A stretch of DNA of 64,000 nucleotides from Streptomyces violens (lineage in GTDB: Bacteria; Actinomycetota; Actinomycetes; Streptomycetales; Streptomycetaceae). The position numbers and the translations under genes were made by a program. Shown in pieces: positions 43,071 through 50,891 of this stretch. How positions within the stretch are numbered: position 1 is the stretch's first letter; every line of letters begins with the position of its first letter. The notes beneath the pieces were generated by a model. That model was not told the DNA's origin. It ran no database searches and was given only the letters and a program-made list of their open reading frames with translations. The stretch spans positions 310,001-374,000 of the forward strand of contig NZ_JOBH01000003.1 of the NCBI RefSeq assembly GCF_000717745.1, in the 5' to 3' direction.

Positions 43071-43119
43071 CTTTCCGTACCGGGCCCGTGCCCAGTGGGC
43101 CCGGCGAATGATCGGAAAG
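43071..43119. repeat. nested inverted repeats between the YihY and ECF sigma genes
   Basis: An outer pair CTTTCCG (43071-43077) / CGGAAAG (43113-43119) surrounds a perfect hairpin CCGGGCCC-N9-GGGCCCGG (43080-43104). CTTTCCGTAC occurs again at 43011-43020, 60 bp earlier. The array lies in the 248-bp divergent gap and is well placed for regulator binding on both promoters. Confidence 0.45.
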
Positions 43120-43245
43120 CGGGAAAATCACCGTGCTTTGCGCGTGCCGTACCGGGACATCGGGACCGGAGCGTGCCCCAATGGGTACCGGGGCAGTGAT
43201 GCCTGGCACGCATGTTCCGCGGTGCCGACCGAGAGGAGCGGACGG

Positions 43246-43791
43246 GTGCCCGAACCCGGCGATGCCCTCCTGGCCGTGCGGGCCGGAGAGGGAGACGAGG
43301 GCGCGTTCGAGGTGCTCGTGCGCCGGCACGGCCCGCCGCTGCTGCGCCTGGCGACCCGGCTGCTGGGCAGCAGGACGGACGCGGAGGACGCCGTGCAGGA
43401 CGCGTTCGTCAACGCCTGGCGCCGGATCCCGGAGTTCCGCGGCGACGCCTCGTTCTCGACGTGGATGTACCGCATCGTCACCAACCGCTGCCTGAACATC
43501 CTGCGGACCCGCCGCCCCACCCAGGACCTCGGCTCGGTCCCCGAACCGCCCGCGCCCGAACACGCCTCGTCACCGGTCCGCGCGGCCGAGTCGCAGGCGG
43601 CGGTGCGCGCGCTGAGCGACGCCATGCAGGGGCTCACCCCCGAACAGCGCGCCTGCTGGGTCCTGCGCGAACTGCAGGGGCTGCCCTACGAGGAGATCGC
43701 CGAGATCGTGGGCAGCACGCACCAGGCGGTGCGCGGCCGGGTCTTCCGGGCACGCCGCTATCTGACGGAGGCGATGAGCTCATGGCGCTAG
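43246..43791 (+). CDS. ECF-type RNA polymerase sigma factor
   Basis: A 181-aa ECF sigma. Region 2 reads FEVLVRRHGPPLLRLATRLL, DAEDAVQDAFVNAWRRIPEF and FSTWMYRIVTNRCLNILRTR. Region 4 reads LTPEQRACWVLRELQGLPYE and IAEIVGSTHQAVRGRVFRAR. GTG 43246 is used because GAGAGGAG lies upstream; GTG 43222 is possible. The next gene overlaps by 10 bp and carries a zinc anti-sigma motif, so it is probably the cognate anti-sigma factor. Confidence 0.92.
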   Translation: MPEPGDALLAVRAGEGDEGAFEVLVRRHGPPLLRLATRLLGSRTDAEDAVQDAFVNAWRRIPEFRGDASFSTWMYRIVTNRCLNILRTRRPTQDLGSVPEPPAPEHASSPVRAAESQAAVRALSDAMQGLTPEQRACWVLRELQGLPYEEIAEIVGSTHQAVRGRVFRARRYLTEAMSSWR

Positions 43792-44387
43792 GCGACGCGT
43801 ACGAGGGCGAGGACCCGGCACTGCCCTGCGGCCGCACGCTCTCGGAGGTCTGGGAGGCGGCGGAGGAGTCCCCGGACGATCCGCATACAGTCGGCTGTCC
43901 GCACTGCCAGGAAGCGCTGGCGCAGCTCGGGATACTGGACGACTACGTACGCGAGGCCCGGGACCGCGACGTGGACGAGGCGGCCGAGGCGGCGGCCGCC
44001 GACCGGATCACGGCACGGGTGATGGACCTGGTCAGGACCGATCTGCGGCCCGGCCGCACACTGCCGCTGGGCGAGCCGGCGGACGACGCCTGGATCACCG
44101 AGGCGGCGGCCGCGAAGGCGTTCCGCGCGGCGGCCGAGGCGCTGCCCACGGTATTCGCGGGCAGCTGCAAGGTCGTCCTGCAGGCACCCGGCGGACCGGC
44201 GACGGTGACCATGGAGGTCGCGGCGGGCCTGGAGTGGCCGCTGCCGGAACTGGCGGAGCGGATCCGGGACCGGGTGCTCGCGGCGGCGGACGAGGCGGTC
44301 GGCATGACCGTCTCCGAAGTCGACGTCGCGGTCGTGGACATCGTCGAGGCGGATGCGGATGCGGGTTCGGGGGAGGAGCGGGCATGA
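43782..44387 (+). CDS. zinc anti-sigma motif fused to an Asp23/Gls24-like region
   Basis: A 201-aa protein. Near residues 36-43, HTVGCPHC fits the H-x3-C-x2-C core of zinc-associated anti-sigma (ZAS) domains. After an acidic linker (DRDVDEAAEAAAADRI), the C-terminal half has an Asp23/Gls24-like pattern (GSCKVVLQAPGGPATVTMEV, PLPELAERIRDRVLAAAD, MTVSEVDVAVVDIVEA). There is no membrane span, so it would be a cytosolic anti-sigma. It overlaps the sigma gene by 10 bp and the next gene by four. It probably binds and restrains the ECF sigma and may release it on zinc or thiol change (inference). Confidence 0.72.
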   Translation: MALGDAYEGEDPALPCGRTLSEVWEAAEESPDDPHTVGCPHCQEALAQLGILDDYVREARDRDVDEAAEAAAADRITARVMDLVRTDLRPGRTLPLGEPADDAWITEAAAAKAFRAAAEALPTVFAGSCKVVLQAPGGPATVTMEVAAGLEWPLPELAERIRDRVLAAADEAVGMTVSEVDVAVVDIVEADADAGSGEERA

Positions 44388-44782
44388 GCGGCGCACACCG
44401 GGCCGAGGACCTCGGCAGGACGGAACGCGAGCTCCGGACACTGCTGCAACGCACCGCGGCCGAGGCCGCACGAGCCACATCCGGCGTCGCATACCTCCGT
44501 CCCGGCCTCGGCGACCTCGTACGCGGCGCGGTCCCGCTGCTCGCACCCGCCGACGGACAGCCACGCGTCACGGGCGTCCGCGCGGAGCCGGGCGACGCAC
44601 CGGGCCTGTGGCGACTGCGCATCCACCTCGCGGTGCGCCGCGGCCACCGAGCGCTGGACGTGGTCCGCGAGGTACGCACGGAAGTGAAGTCCGCGGTCCA
44701 ACGGGCGCTGCCACCAGCGGACTTGGAACAGCACGGCGTCGCGACACTCACCGTCACGGTGACGGTGACGGACCTGGCGTGA
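44384..44782 (+). CDS. Asp23/Gls24-like small protein
   Basis: A 132-aa protein. VAYLRPGLGDLVRGAVPLLA and RLRIHLAVRRGHRALDVVREVRT, ending in VATLTVTVTVTDLA, resemble the Asp23/Gls24 fold and the C-terminal half of the preceding protein. ATGA overlap with the gene before it means coupled translation. Streptomyces commonly pairs Asp23-like genes with ECF sigma operons linked to cell-envelope or alkaline stress. Function is inferred from family and context only. Confidence 0.6.
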   Translation: MSGAHRAEDLGRTERELRTLLQRTAAEAARATSGVAYLRPGLGDLVRGAVPLLAPADGQPRVTGVRAEPGDAPGLWRLRIHLAVRRGHRALDVVREVRTEVKSAVQRALPPADLEQHGVATLTVTVTVTDLA

Positions 44783-44796
44783 CCGGAGGCCACCCG

Positions 44797-45681
44797 ATGG
44801 AGAGGGGCCCCATGGAGATGGACTGGGAAGAACTGGCCCCGGTGCTGGTACGCGAAGCCGAACTCGCCACGCCCCTGTACGAACAGGCCGCCGACTGGCT
44901 GCGCACGCTGCTCGGCGGCTCCGAGGAACGGGCCGCGGGACAGGCATCCGTACGCCGCGTCTGGGACGTCGGCTCCGGCCCCGGCGTCGTCACCTGCCTG
45001 CTGGCGCGGGCCTTCCCGCACGCGGAGGTGGTGGCGGTGGACCCGACCCCGGAACTGCTGGCCCGCGCCCGGGACCGCGCCGCGCGACTCGGCCTCGCCG
45101 ACCGGTTCCGCACCCACGAGGCCGAACTGCCCGACGACGACCTCGAAGCGCTCGGCACGGCCGACCTCATCTGGACGAGCAAGGTACTGCACCACGTCGG
45201 CGACCAACGGGCCGCGGTGGCACTACTCGCCGCGCGGCTACGGCCCGGCGGTGTACTGGCCGTGGCCGAGGGCGGCCTGCCCGACCGCGTACTGCCACGC
45301 GACATCGGCATCGGCCGCCCCGGCCTGCAGGCCAGACTGGACGCGGCCCAGGAGGAGTGGTTCGCACAGATGCGAGCGGAACTCCCGGGCTACCGGGATA
45401 CCACCGAGGACTGGCCCGCCCTACTGGCGGCCGCGGGCCTCGCCGACACCACCAGCCGCACCTTCCTCCTCGACCTGCCGGCCCCCCTGGACAGCACCGC
45501 CCGCGACCACATCGCCGCCCGGCTGTCCCGCGCCGCCGAACAGTACGCCGACCTGCTGGACGAAGCAGACCGCGCAACACTCACCCGCCTCACCGACCCA
45601 ACCGACGAGGCATCCATCGCCCACCGCCCGGACGCCTTCCTCCTCACGGCGCGCACGGTGCACGCGGGACGCGCGGAGTGA
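44797..45681 (+). CDS. class I SAM-dependent methyltransferase
   Basis: A 294-aa methyltransferase. Motif I is VWDVGSGPGVVT near residue 55, the acidic turn is VVAVDPTPELL, motif II is LIWTSKVLHHVG and motif III is ARLRPGGVLAVAEGG. GGAGG is seven bases before ATG 44797. It lies 14 bp after the Asp23-like gene and is probably the last gene of the ECF operon, but its role there is unknown. Confidence 0.88.
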   Translation: MERGPMEMDWEELAPVLVREAELATPLYEQAADWLRTLLGGSEERAAGQASVRRVWDVGSGPGVVTCLLARAFPHAEVVAVDPTPELLARARDRAARLGLADRFRTHEAELPDDDLEALGTADLIWTSKVLHHVGDQRAAVALLAARLRPGGVLAVAEGGLPDRVLPRDIGIGRPGLQARLDAAQEEWFAQMRAELPGYRDTTEDWPALLAAAGLADTTSRTFLLDLPAPLDSTARDHIAARLSRAAEQYADLLDEADRATLTRLTDPTDEASIAHRPDAFLLTARTVHAGRAE

Positions 45682-45775
45682 CCAACAGTGCTGCGTCATG
45701 TCTGCGTCGCGTTTGCGGGAGGGCGGAAATGCGGAGACCCTGGGGACGTCAGGCACCCCATACAGGGAGGCAACC

Positions 45776-45967
45776 ATGTCCATGCTCGACAAGCTGAAGA
45801 GCATGATGAAGGGCCACCCCGACCAGACCCGGAAAGGCGTTGAGAAGGCCGGCGACGCCTTCGACGCGCGGACGGGGAACAAGTACCAGAGCCAGGTGGA
45901 CAAGGCTCAGGACAAGCTGAACGATCAGACCGGCACCGGCCGGCAGCAGCGGCCCGAGGACCGGTAA
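45776..45967 (+). CDS. Rv0909/MT0933-like small antitoxin-family protein
   Basis: A 63-aa hydrophilic protein. LDKLKSMMKGHPDQTRKGVE and AGDAFDARTGNKYQSQVDKA with a charged tail match the MT0933-like antitoxin family (PF14013), widespread in actinobacteria and usually annotated as antitoxin. GGGAGG lies seven bases before the ATG. No toxin gene is adjacent, so it is more likely a solitary stress-type protein than part of a pair. Confidence 0.8.
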   Translation: MSMLDKLKSMMKGHPDQTRKGVEKAGDAFDARTGNKYQSQVDKAQDKLNDQTGTGRQQRPEDR

Positions 45968-45971
45968 CCCT

Positions 45972-46017
45972 CAGCACCGCCGCCGCCCACCCCAAGGCGG
46001 ACGGCGGCGCCGTGCTG
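45972..46017. terminator. imperfect hairpin terminator
   Basis: CAGCAC (45972-45977) pairs with GTGCTG (46012-46017). The interior CGCCGCCG pairs with GGCGGCG with a bulge. It lies between the converging small antitoxin-like and aldo-keto reductase genes. Confidence 0.7.
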
Positions 46018-46030
46018 GTGAGCCGTTGAC

Positions 46031-46864
46031 TCAGGCCACGTCGAACGTGGCCGGGTCCGGACCCAGGCGCTTGTCCGCGTCCAGGCCGGCGATCGTGCTC
46101 AGGTCCTCCGCGTCCAGCTCGAAGCCGAAGACGTCGAAGTTCTCCTTGATCCGGGACGGGGTCGCGGACTTGGGGATGACGACGTTGCCGAGCTGGAGGT
46201 GCCAGCGCAGCACGACCTGAGCCGGCGTCTTGCCGTGCTTCTCGGCGAGCTTGCCGACCGTGGCGTTCTCCAGGAGGCCCTTGCCCTGGCCCAGCGGCGA
46301 CCACGCCTCGGTGGCGATGTCGTGCTCGGCGTGGAAGGCGCGGGTCTCGGCCTGCTGGAGCTCGGGGTGGAGCTCGATCTGGTTGACCGCGGGGACGACC
46401 GAGGTCTCGTTCAGCAGCCGCTGGAGGTGCGGCGGCTGGAAGTTGGAGACGCCGATGGCCTTGGCGCGGCCGTCCGCCTGGATCTTCTCGAACGCCTTGT
46501 AGGTGTCGACGTAGGTGTCACGGGCCGGCAGCGGCCAGTGGATCAGGTACAGGTCGACGTAGTCCAGCCCCAGCTTGGCGAGCGAAGCGTCGAACGCGCG
46601 CAGGGTGGAGTCATAACCCTGTTCCGTATTCCACAGCTTCGTCGTCACGAACAGCTCGTCACGGGCGATGCCGGATGCGGCGAGGGCCTTCCCCGTGCCC
46701 TCCTCGTTGCCGTAGATCGCGGCGGTGTCGATGCTGCGGTACCCGGCCTCCAGGGCGTGGCCGACAGCGGTGAACGCCTCGTCGTCCGGGATCTGCCAGA
46801 CACCGAAGCCGAGCTGCGGCATCGTGACGCCGTTGTTGAGGGTGATGTGGGGAACCTTGCTCAC
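46031..46864 (-). CDS. aldo/keto reductase (AKR5-like, 2,5-didehydrogluconate reductase type)
   Basis: A 277-aa NADPH-dependent AKR. The catalytic tetrad is present: Asp and Tyr in SIDTAAIYGNEEG, Lys in FVTTKLWNTE, His in YLIHWPLP. The cofactor end IPKSATPSRIKENFDVF is typical. GTG 46864 has AAAGGA about ten bases upstream; an in-frame extension is not supported. It reduces aldehydes, ketones or ketogulonates; the natural substrate is not evident. Confidence 0.93.
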   Translation of the reverse strand: MSKVPHITLNNGVTMPQLGFGVWQIPDDEAFTAVGHALEAGYRSIDTAAIYGNEEGTGKALAASGIARDELFVTTKLWNTEQGYDSTLRAFDASLAKLGLDYVDLYLIHWPLPARDTYVDTYKAFEKIQADGRAKAIGVSNFQPPHLQRLLNETSVVPAVNQIELHPELQQAETRAFHAEHDIATEAWSPLGQGKGLLENATVGKLAEKHGKTPAQVVLRWHLQLGNVVIPKSATPSRIKENFDVFGFELDAEDLSTIAGLDADKRLGPDPATFDVA

Positions 46865-47033
46865 GAGCGAATCGGTCCTTTGGTTCGGCGTACAGGTGCT
46901 ACGAGACTCAACGATCATCCGGCGGCACACATTCCCATGCACGCCGACGGACTGAGATGGACTGAGCCGTCACCCGTTCCGTCGCTGCCGCGTCCCCGGC
47001 CATCCGTACGCCCGTTCGAGTGGCGATGCCGAG

Positions 47034-48860
47034 CTACCGCTCGTACAGCGCCGCCACCTCCGCCTCGTACGCCGTCTCGATCGCCTTCCGCTTCAGCTTC
47101 AGCGACGGCGTCAGCAGCCCGTGCTCCTCGGTGAACTGGTGGGCCAGGATGCGGAACGTACGGATCGACTCGGCCTGCGAGACGAGTGTGTTCGCGGCGA
47201 CCACGGCCCGCCGGATCTCGGTCTCCAGGTCGGGGTCGCGCACCAGGTCGGTGGCCGGCAGGGACGGCTTGCCGCGCATCTGCAGCCAGTGCGTCACGGC
47301 CTCCGAGTCCAGCGTGACCAGCGCGGCGACGTACGGCCGGTCGTTGCCGATCACAATGCACTGGGCGACCAACGGATGCGCCCGCACCCGCTCCTCCAGC
47401 GGTACTGGCGATATCGTCTTGCCGCCGGAGGTCACCAGGATCTCCTTCTTGCGGCCGATGATCGTGAGGTATCCGTCCTCGTCGAGCTGTCCGAGGTCGC
47501 CGGTGGCCAGCCAGCCGTCGTGCAGTACGGCATCGGTGGCCTTGGTGTCGTTGAGGTAGCCCTGGAAGACCTGGCCGCCGTGCACCCACACCTCGTTGTC
47601 GTCCGCGATGTGCACGGTCGTACCGGGGATGGGCAGCCCGACCGTGCCGAACCGGGTCTGCTCGGGCGGGTTGGCGGTGACCGCGGCGGTGGACTCCGTC
47701 AGGCCGTATCCCTCGTAGATCGTGACGCCCGCGCCCTCCCAGAAGAGGCCGAGCCGGCGCTCCATGGCCGAGCCGCCCGACATCGCGTGCCGGACCCGGC
47801 CGCCCATCGCCGCGCGGACCTTGCTGTAGACGAGCTTGTCGAACAGCTGGTGCTGCATGCGCAGGCCCGGACCGGGCCCGGAGCCGGTACCGAACGCCTT
47901 GTGCTCCATCGCCTCGGCATACCGCCGCGCCACGTCGACGGCCTTGTCGAAGGGGCCGACCTTGCCGTCCGCCTCGGCCTTCCGCCGCGCCGCCGCGAAC
48001 ACCTTCTCGAAGATGTAGGGCACCGCGAGAATGAAGCTCGGCTGGAAGGACTGCAGGTCGGGGAGGAGCGCGGTGGCCGAGAGGTTCGGCTGGTGGCCGA
48101 GTTTGACCCGGCCGCGGATCGCGGCGACCTGCACCATCCGCCCGAAGACGTGTGCCAGCGGCAGGAAGAGCAGGGTGGACGCCTCGTCGCCGGGCTTGGA
48201 GTGGAAGACCTTCTCGTACCGTGCGACGACGTTGTCGGCCTCGGCCATGAAGTTGGCGTGGCTGATCACGCAGCCCTTGGGGCGGCCGGTGGTGCCGGAG
48301 GTGTAGATGACGGTCGCGGGCGCGTCCGGGGTGACCGCCATCCGGTGCCGGTGCACGACGTCGTCCTCGATGTGCGCGCCCGCCTCGGTCAGCTCGGCGA
48401 CCGGGTCGGCGTCCAACTGCCACAGCCGCCGCAGGTGCGGCAGCCGGTCGATGACCGAGCCGACGGTCATGGCATGGTCCTCGTGCTCGACGACGCACGA
48501 CGAGACGGCCGAGTCGTGCAGCATCCAGAAGACCTGCTCGGCGGAGGAGGTCGGGTACAGCGGTACCGGCTGCGCGCCCACCGACCACAGGGCGAAGTCG
48601 AACAGCGTCCACTCGTACCGTGTCCGCGACATGATCCCGACGCGGTCGCCGAACCGGACGCCCTGGGCCAGCAGTCCCTTGGCGAGCGCCATGACCTCGT
48701 CGCGGAACCGCGCGGCGCTGACGTCCTCCCAGCGTCCCGCGTCATCCTTACGGCAGAGCGCGACCCTGTCAGGGGCGGACTCGGCATTCTCGAAGACGGC
48801 GTCCGCCAGACCGCCGACCCGGGGCGCCGTCGCCAGTGGGGGGACGGAGTACTCGCGCAA
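47034..48860 (-). CDS. long-chain acyl-CoA synthetase (AMP-binding)
   Basis: A 608-aa adenylate-forming enzyme. The P-loop-like motif is VIYTSGTTGRPKGC, A5 is YEGYGLTESTAA, A7 is LATGDLGQLDEDGYL and the A8/A10 region is IGRKKEILVTSGGKTISP. This is the FadD15-like class that activates long-chain fatty acids with ATP and CoA. The TTG at 48860 (LREYSVPP) is used because AGGAG lies eight bases upstream and the family begins there. It is the last clearly chromosomal-style gene before the integrase. Confidence 0.92.
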   Translation of the reverse strand: MREYSVPPLATAPRVGGLADAVFENAESAPDRVALCRKDDAGRWEDVSAARFRDEVMALAKGLLAQGVRFGDRVGIMSRTRYEWTLFDFALWSVGAQPVPLYPTSSAEQVFWMLHDSAVSSCVVEHEDHAMTVGSVIDRLPHLRRLWQLDADPVAELTEAGAHIEDDVVHRHRMAVTPDAPATVIYTSGTTGRPKGCVISHANFMAEADNVVARYEKVFHSKPGDEASTLLFLPLAHVFGRMVQVAAIRGRVKLGHQPNLSATALLPDLQSFQPSFILAVPYIFEKVFAAARRKAEADGKVGPFDKAVDVARRYAEAMEHKAFGTGSGPGPGLRMQHQLFDKLVYSKVRAAMGGRVRHAMSGGSAMERRLGLFWEGAGVTIYEGYGLTESTAAVTANPPEQTRFGTVGLPIPGTTVHIADDNEVWVHGGQVFQGYLNDTKATDAVLHDGWLATGDLGQLDEDGYLTIIGRKKEILVTSGGKTISPVPLEERVRAHPLVAQCIVIGNDRPYVAALVTLDSEAVTHWLQMRGKPSLPATDLVRDPDLETEIRRAVVAANTLVSQAESIRTFRILAHQFTEEHGLLTPSLKLKRKAIETAYEAEVAALYER

Positions 48861-49325
48861 TGACCCGCTCCTCGTGGTGCTCCATGCAGCGCCGCGACCG
48901 TACCCCACAAGAGCGCCCGAACGGCAGCGACTGCCAAACGTCCGAACCGTGGCCATAGGCCCAGGTCATCCGGCGAAAACGGGCTACTCTCGGAGAACCC
49001 CGGACATGAACCCGCGAGTAACATGCCGAACGATCACGCCACAGGGACCGTTTCTGCACCAAATCTTTCCGATCGGAATCAGCCAGGGCAAGGGCGGGGG
49101 TGGCCGAGTCGCCTCTTGAGTCACCCGCGGCGGGGCGCGTAAAGCACCCGGTGGGCGCCACCCCTGATGAATCGAGCAGAAGCCTGGGAAACCTTGCAGG
49201 TCAGAAGGGGATCGGCTGCTGATGCGCGGACGCGGAGGGGAAACGACGATGGCTACGGCGTGGTTCCTGAAGCCGCTGAACGGGGGACAGGAGAGACGCT
49301 GCGCGGTGCGCCCGAGGAACCCAAC
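48861..49325. other. 465-bp region between the acyl-CoA synthetase and the integrase
   Basis: No gene is supportable. The stretch around 49104-49168 has a GGTGGCCGAGT string that recalls a Ser/Leu tRNA D-arm, but no anticodon stem or TpsiC arm follows. On the minus strand CGTGCTGAGTT is directly repeated at the 3' end of the integrase gene. One integration junction of the accessory region could be here, but no attachment core is defined. Confidence 0.4.
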
Positions 49326-50465
49326 TCAGCACGAACTCAGCACGCCCCCAGCACCAGGTGCCGCCGGATTCGCTGGCTGAACGGGAACGTGCTGAGCGAA
49401 GCTCGACGTGATGATCTGGCGACAGCGCTCGCGACCGTCCTGAGTGAGGTGGCCGTAGAGGTCTGCGGTCACGTTGACGGAACGGTGGCCTAGCCACCGG
49501 GAGACCTCGTGGAGGGCAGCCCCGTTGCTCAGCGTGATCGTCGCCCACTTGTGTCGGAGGTCGTGCGGCTTATAAGGGGGAAGGCCGAGCCGGGCGATCG
49601 CTGCGTCCCAGGATTTACGAACCAAGCCAGGGTGCGTCATCCCGCCACGGGCGCTACGTACGGGCAAGGACCTATGGAAGGGATCCAGAATGGCTGGGGC
49701 AGGGATATCACGCCATTCTCCCTCTGAGCGATGCTTGAGAGGTGCGTACTGAGCGACGTATTTTCCGCATGTGTCTTTGACGAGGGTGACTTGGCGACGC
49801 AGCCGAAGCGTTCCGTCGCGAATGTCTTCGGGGAATACGCCGAGGGACTCGCCGATCCGAAGGCCGCAGCAGGCCATGAGCCAGACGCACGGCTCGAGTC
49901 GCGGCCCAATTTTCTCGGCTAGGGCAGATATCTCTTCGAAGCTGGGCAACGCCCGCTCGTCGACGGAGACGACAGGGGCCTGGGGCGCCTGTGCTTCCCT
50001 TACGGGGTTCGTCGCGATCCGTTTGTGGCGTGCGGCATGAGAGAAGAGGCCCGAGAGCGCGATCCGACGGCAGGCGATGGTGTTGGGTTTCGCGCCGTCG
50101 TGGCGCCAACGAGCGAAGAGCGCTTCGACGTCAGCTGCGGTCACCTTGGCCATCGGCTTGTTCCCCAAGTGGGGCAATACGTGCAGCCGCATGATCTGTT
50201 CGTACCCGACGAGGGTGCCGGGTGCACCCACCTTCGACGCGAGCCAGCTCTCCGCGTACTGGCTGACGGAAACGCGGCCGGCTGTCGGATCGACATACGT
50301 GTTCTCACGCTTGTCGTTCTCGACTTTCGTGGCGAAGTCGAGAGCGTCCCGCTTGCGGTCGAAGGACTTCTCACGCTGCCGCGCGGTACGCCCGCCCGGC
50401 TCCCGGTAACGAACCACCCACCGCTTTCCAGTCGCGGTGGCGCCCTTGTCTATGAGCTTGGCCAA
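49326..50465 (-). CDS. tyrosine-type site-specific integrase
   Basis: A 379-aa phage/ICE-type integrase. An N-terminal arm-binding region (RYREPGGRTARQREKSFDRK) and SAM-like core-binding domain (residues about 64-150) precede the catalytic domain. The active residues are visible: Arg203 in CCGLRIGESLG, Lys244 in APLKHRSEGEWR, His301 and Arg304 in HDLRHKW, His327 in WLGHRSVNV and Tyr337 in ADLYGHL. All are intact, so the enzyme should be active. No excisionase or replication gene is adjacent. Confidence 0.95.
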   Translation of the reverse strand: MAKLIDKGATATGKRWVVRYREPGGRTARQREKSFDRKRDALDFATKVENDKRENTYVDPTAGRVSVSQYAESWLASKVGAPGTLVGYEQIMRLHVLPHLGNKPMAKVTAADVEALFARWRHDGAKPNTIACRRIALSGLFSHAARHKRIATNPVREAQAPQAPVVSVDERALPSFEEISALAEKIGPRLEPCVWLMACCGLRIGESLGVFPEDIRDGTLRLRRQVTLVKDTCGKYVAQYAPLKHRSEGEWRDIPAPAILDPFHRSLPVRSARGGMTHPGLVRKSWDAAIARLGLPPYKPHDLRHKWATITLSNGAALHEVSRWLGHRSVNVTADLYGHLTQDGRERCRQIITSSFAQHVPVQPANPAAPGAGGVLSSC

Positions 50466-50698
50466 TGTTCATCCCAATCCCCTGAGAGGCTTCATTTTCC
50501 CGTCTCAGGACTTCGACTGGGTGATGTTGTAGCTCAGAATTCCGGCCACACCAAATGGAGTGCACTCGCTTGGGGTTTGGTGCCGCTTGGGCATCAGTCG
50601 GTCTGCCGCTGGACTTCGGGTGTGTGCCAAATGAATCTAGCTAACACGCTGCTGCGCGCTTTGCGGTCATCGTTAGCGAGGTATGTACCGCCAGCAGG
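50466..50698. other. gap upstream of the integrase
   Basis: No gene is supportable. It contains CCTGAGA and TCTCAGG arms about 15 bp apart (50480-50509) right at the integrase start, and GCTAAC (50640-50645) / GTTAGC (50672-50677) arms. Either could be integrase arm sites or an operator. Small open frames here (to 50806) have no recognisable content. Confidence 0.4.
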
Positions 50699-50723
50699 CT
50701 CCCGGGCCGTCACCGCCCGGGAG
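50699..50723 (-). terminator. hairpin between the SLATT-like gene and the integrase
   Basis: CTCCCGGGC-N7-GCCCGGGAG forms a perfect 9-bp stem. It is placed to stop leftward transcription from the SLATT-like gene before it reaches the integrase. Confidence 0.6.
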
Positions 50724-50851
50724 TAGGCGCGGTTCATGGGGCCCGGGGCTGGGTTTCCGGGGCCGCCGAGTTCCCTCCGGCGCAGCTGGATCCGTGACAG
50801 TGCCATGGCGGCTTGCCAGGTGTCGTGGAGTGGCGAATGCCGAGCAGGCGG

Positions 50852-50867
50852 CTGCCGGTAACGGCAG
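50852..50867 (-). terminator. GTAA-loop hairpin after the SLATT-like gene
   Basis: CTGCCG-GTAA-CGGCAG forms a 6-bp stem capped by a GNRA-type tetraloop, about 25 bp past the stop of the minus-strand gene at 50892. Confidence 0.6.
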
Positions 50868-50891
50868 GCAGCTCGGAGGCCCCCCTGCCGG

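Noticed and set aside
45776..45967. Toxin-antitoxin pair
   Set aside because: The antitoxin-family protein has no adjacent toxin; the neighbours are a methyltransferase and an aldo-keto reductase.
49104..49168. tRNA-like string GGTGGCCGAGT
   Set aside because: It recalls a Ser/Leu tRNA D-arm, but no anticodon arm, variable loop or TpsiC sequence follows, so it is not called as a tRNA or tRNA remnant.
49167..49493. Plus-strand open frame opposite the integrase 3' end
   Set aside because: Overlaps the integrase catalytic domain on the other strand and has no supportable start or motif.
50594..50806. Possible excisionase or small DNA-binding gene upstream of the integrase
   Set aside because: The translation has no HTH pattern and is interrupted by a strong hairpin, so it is not called.
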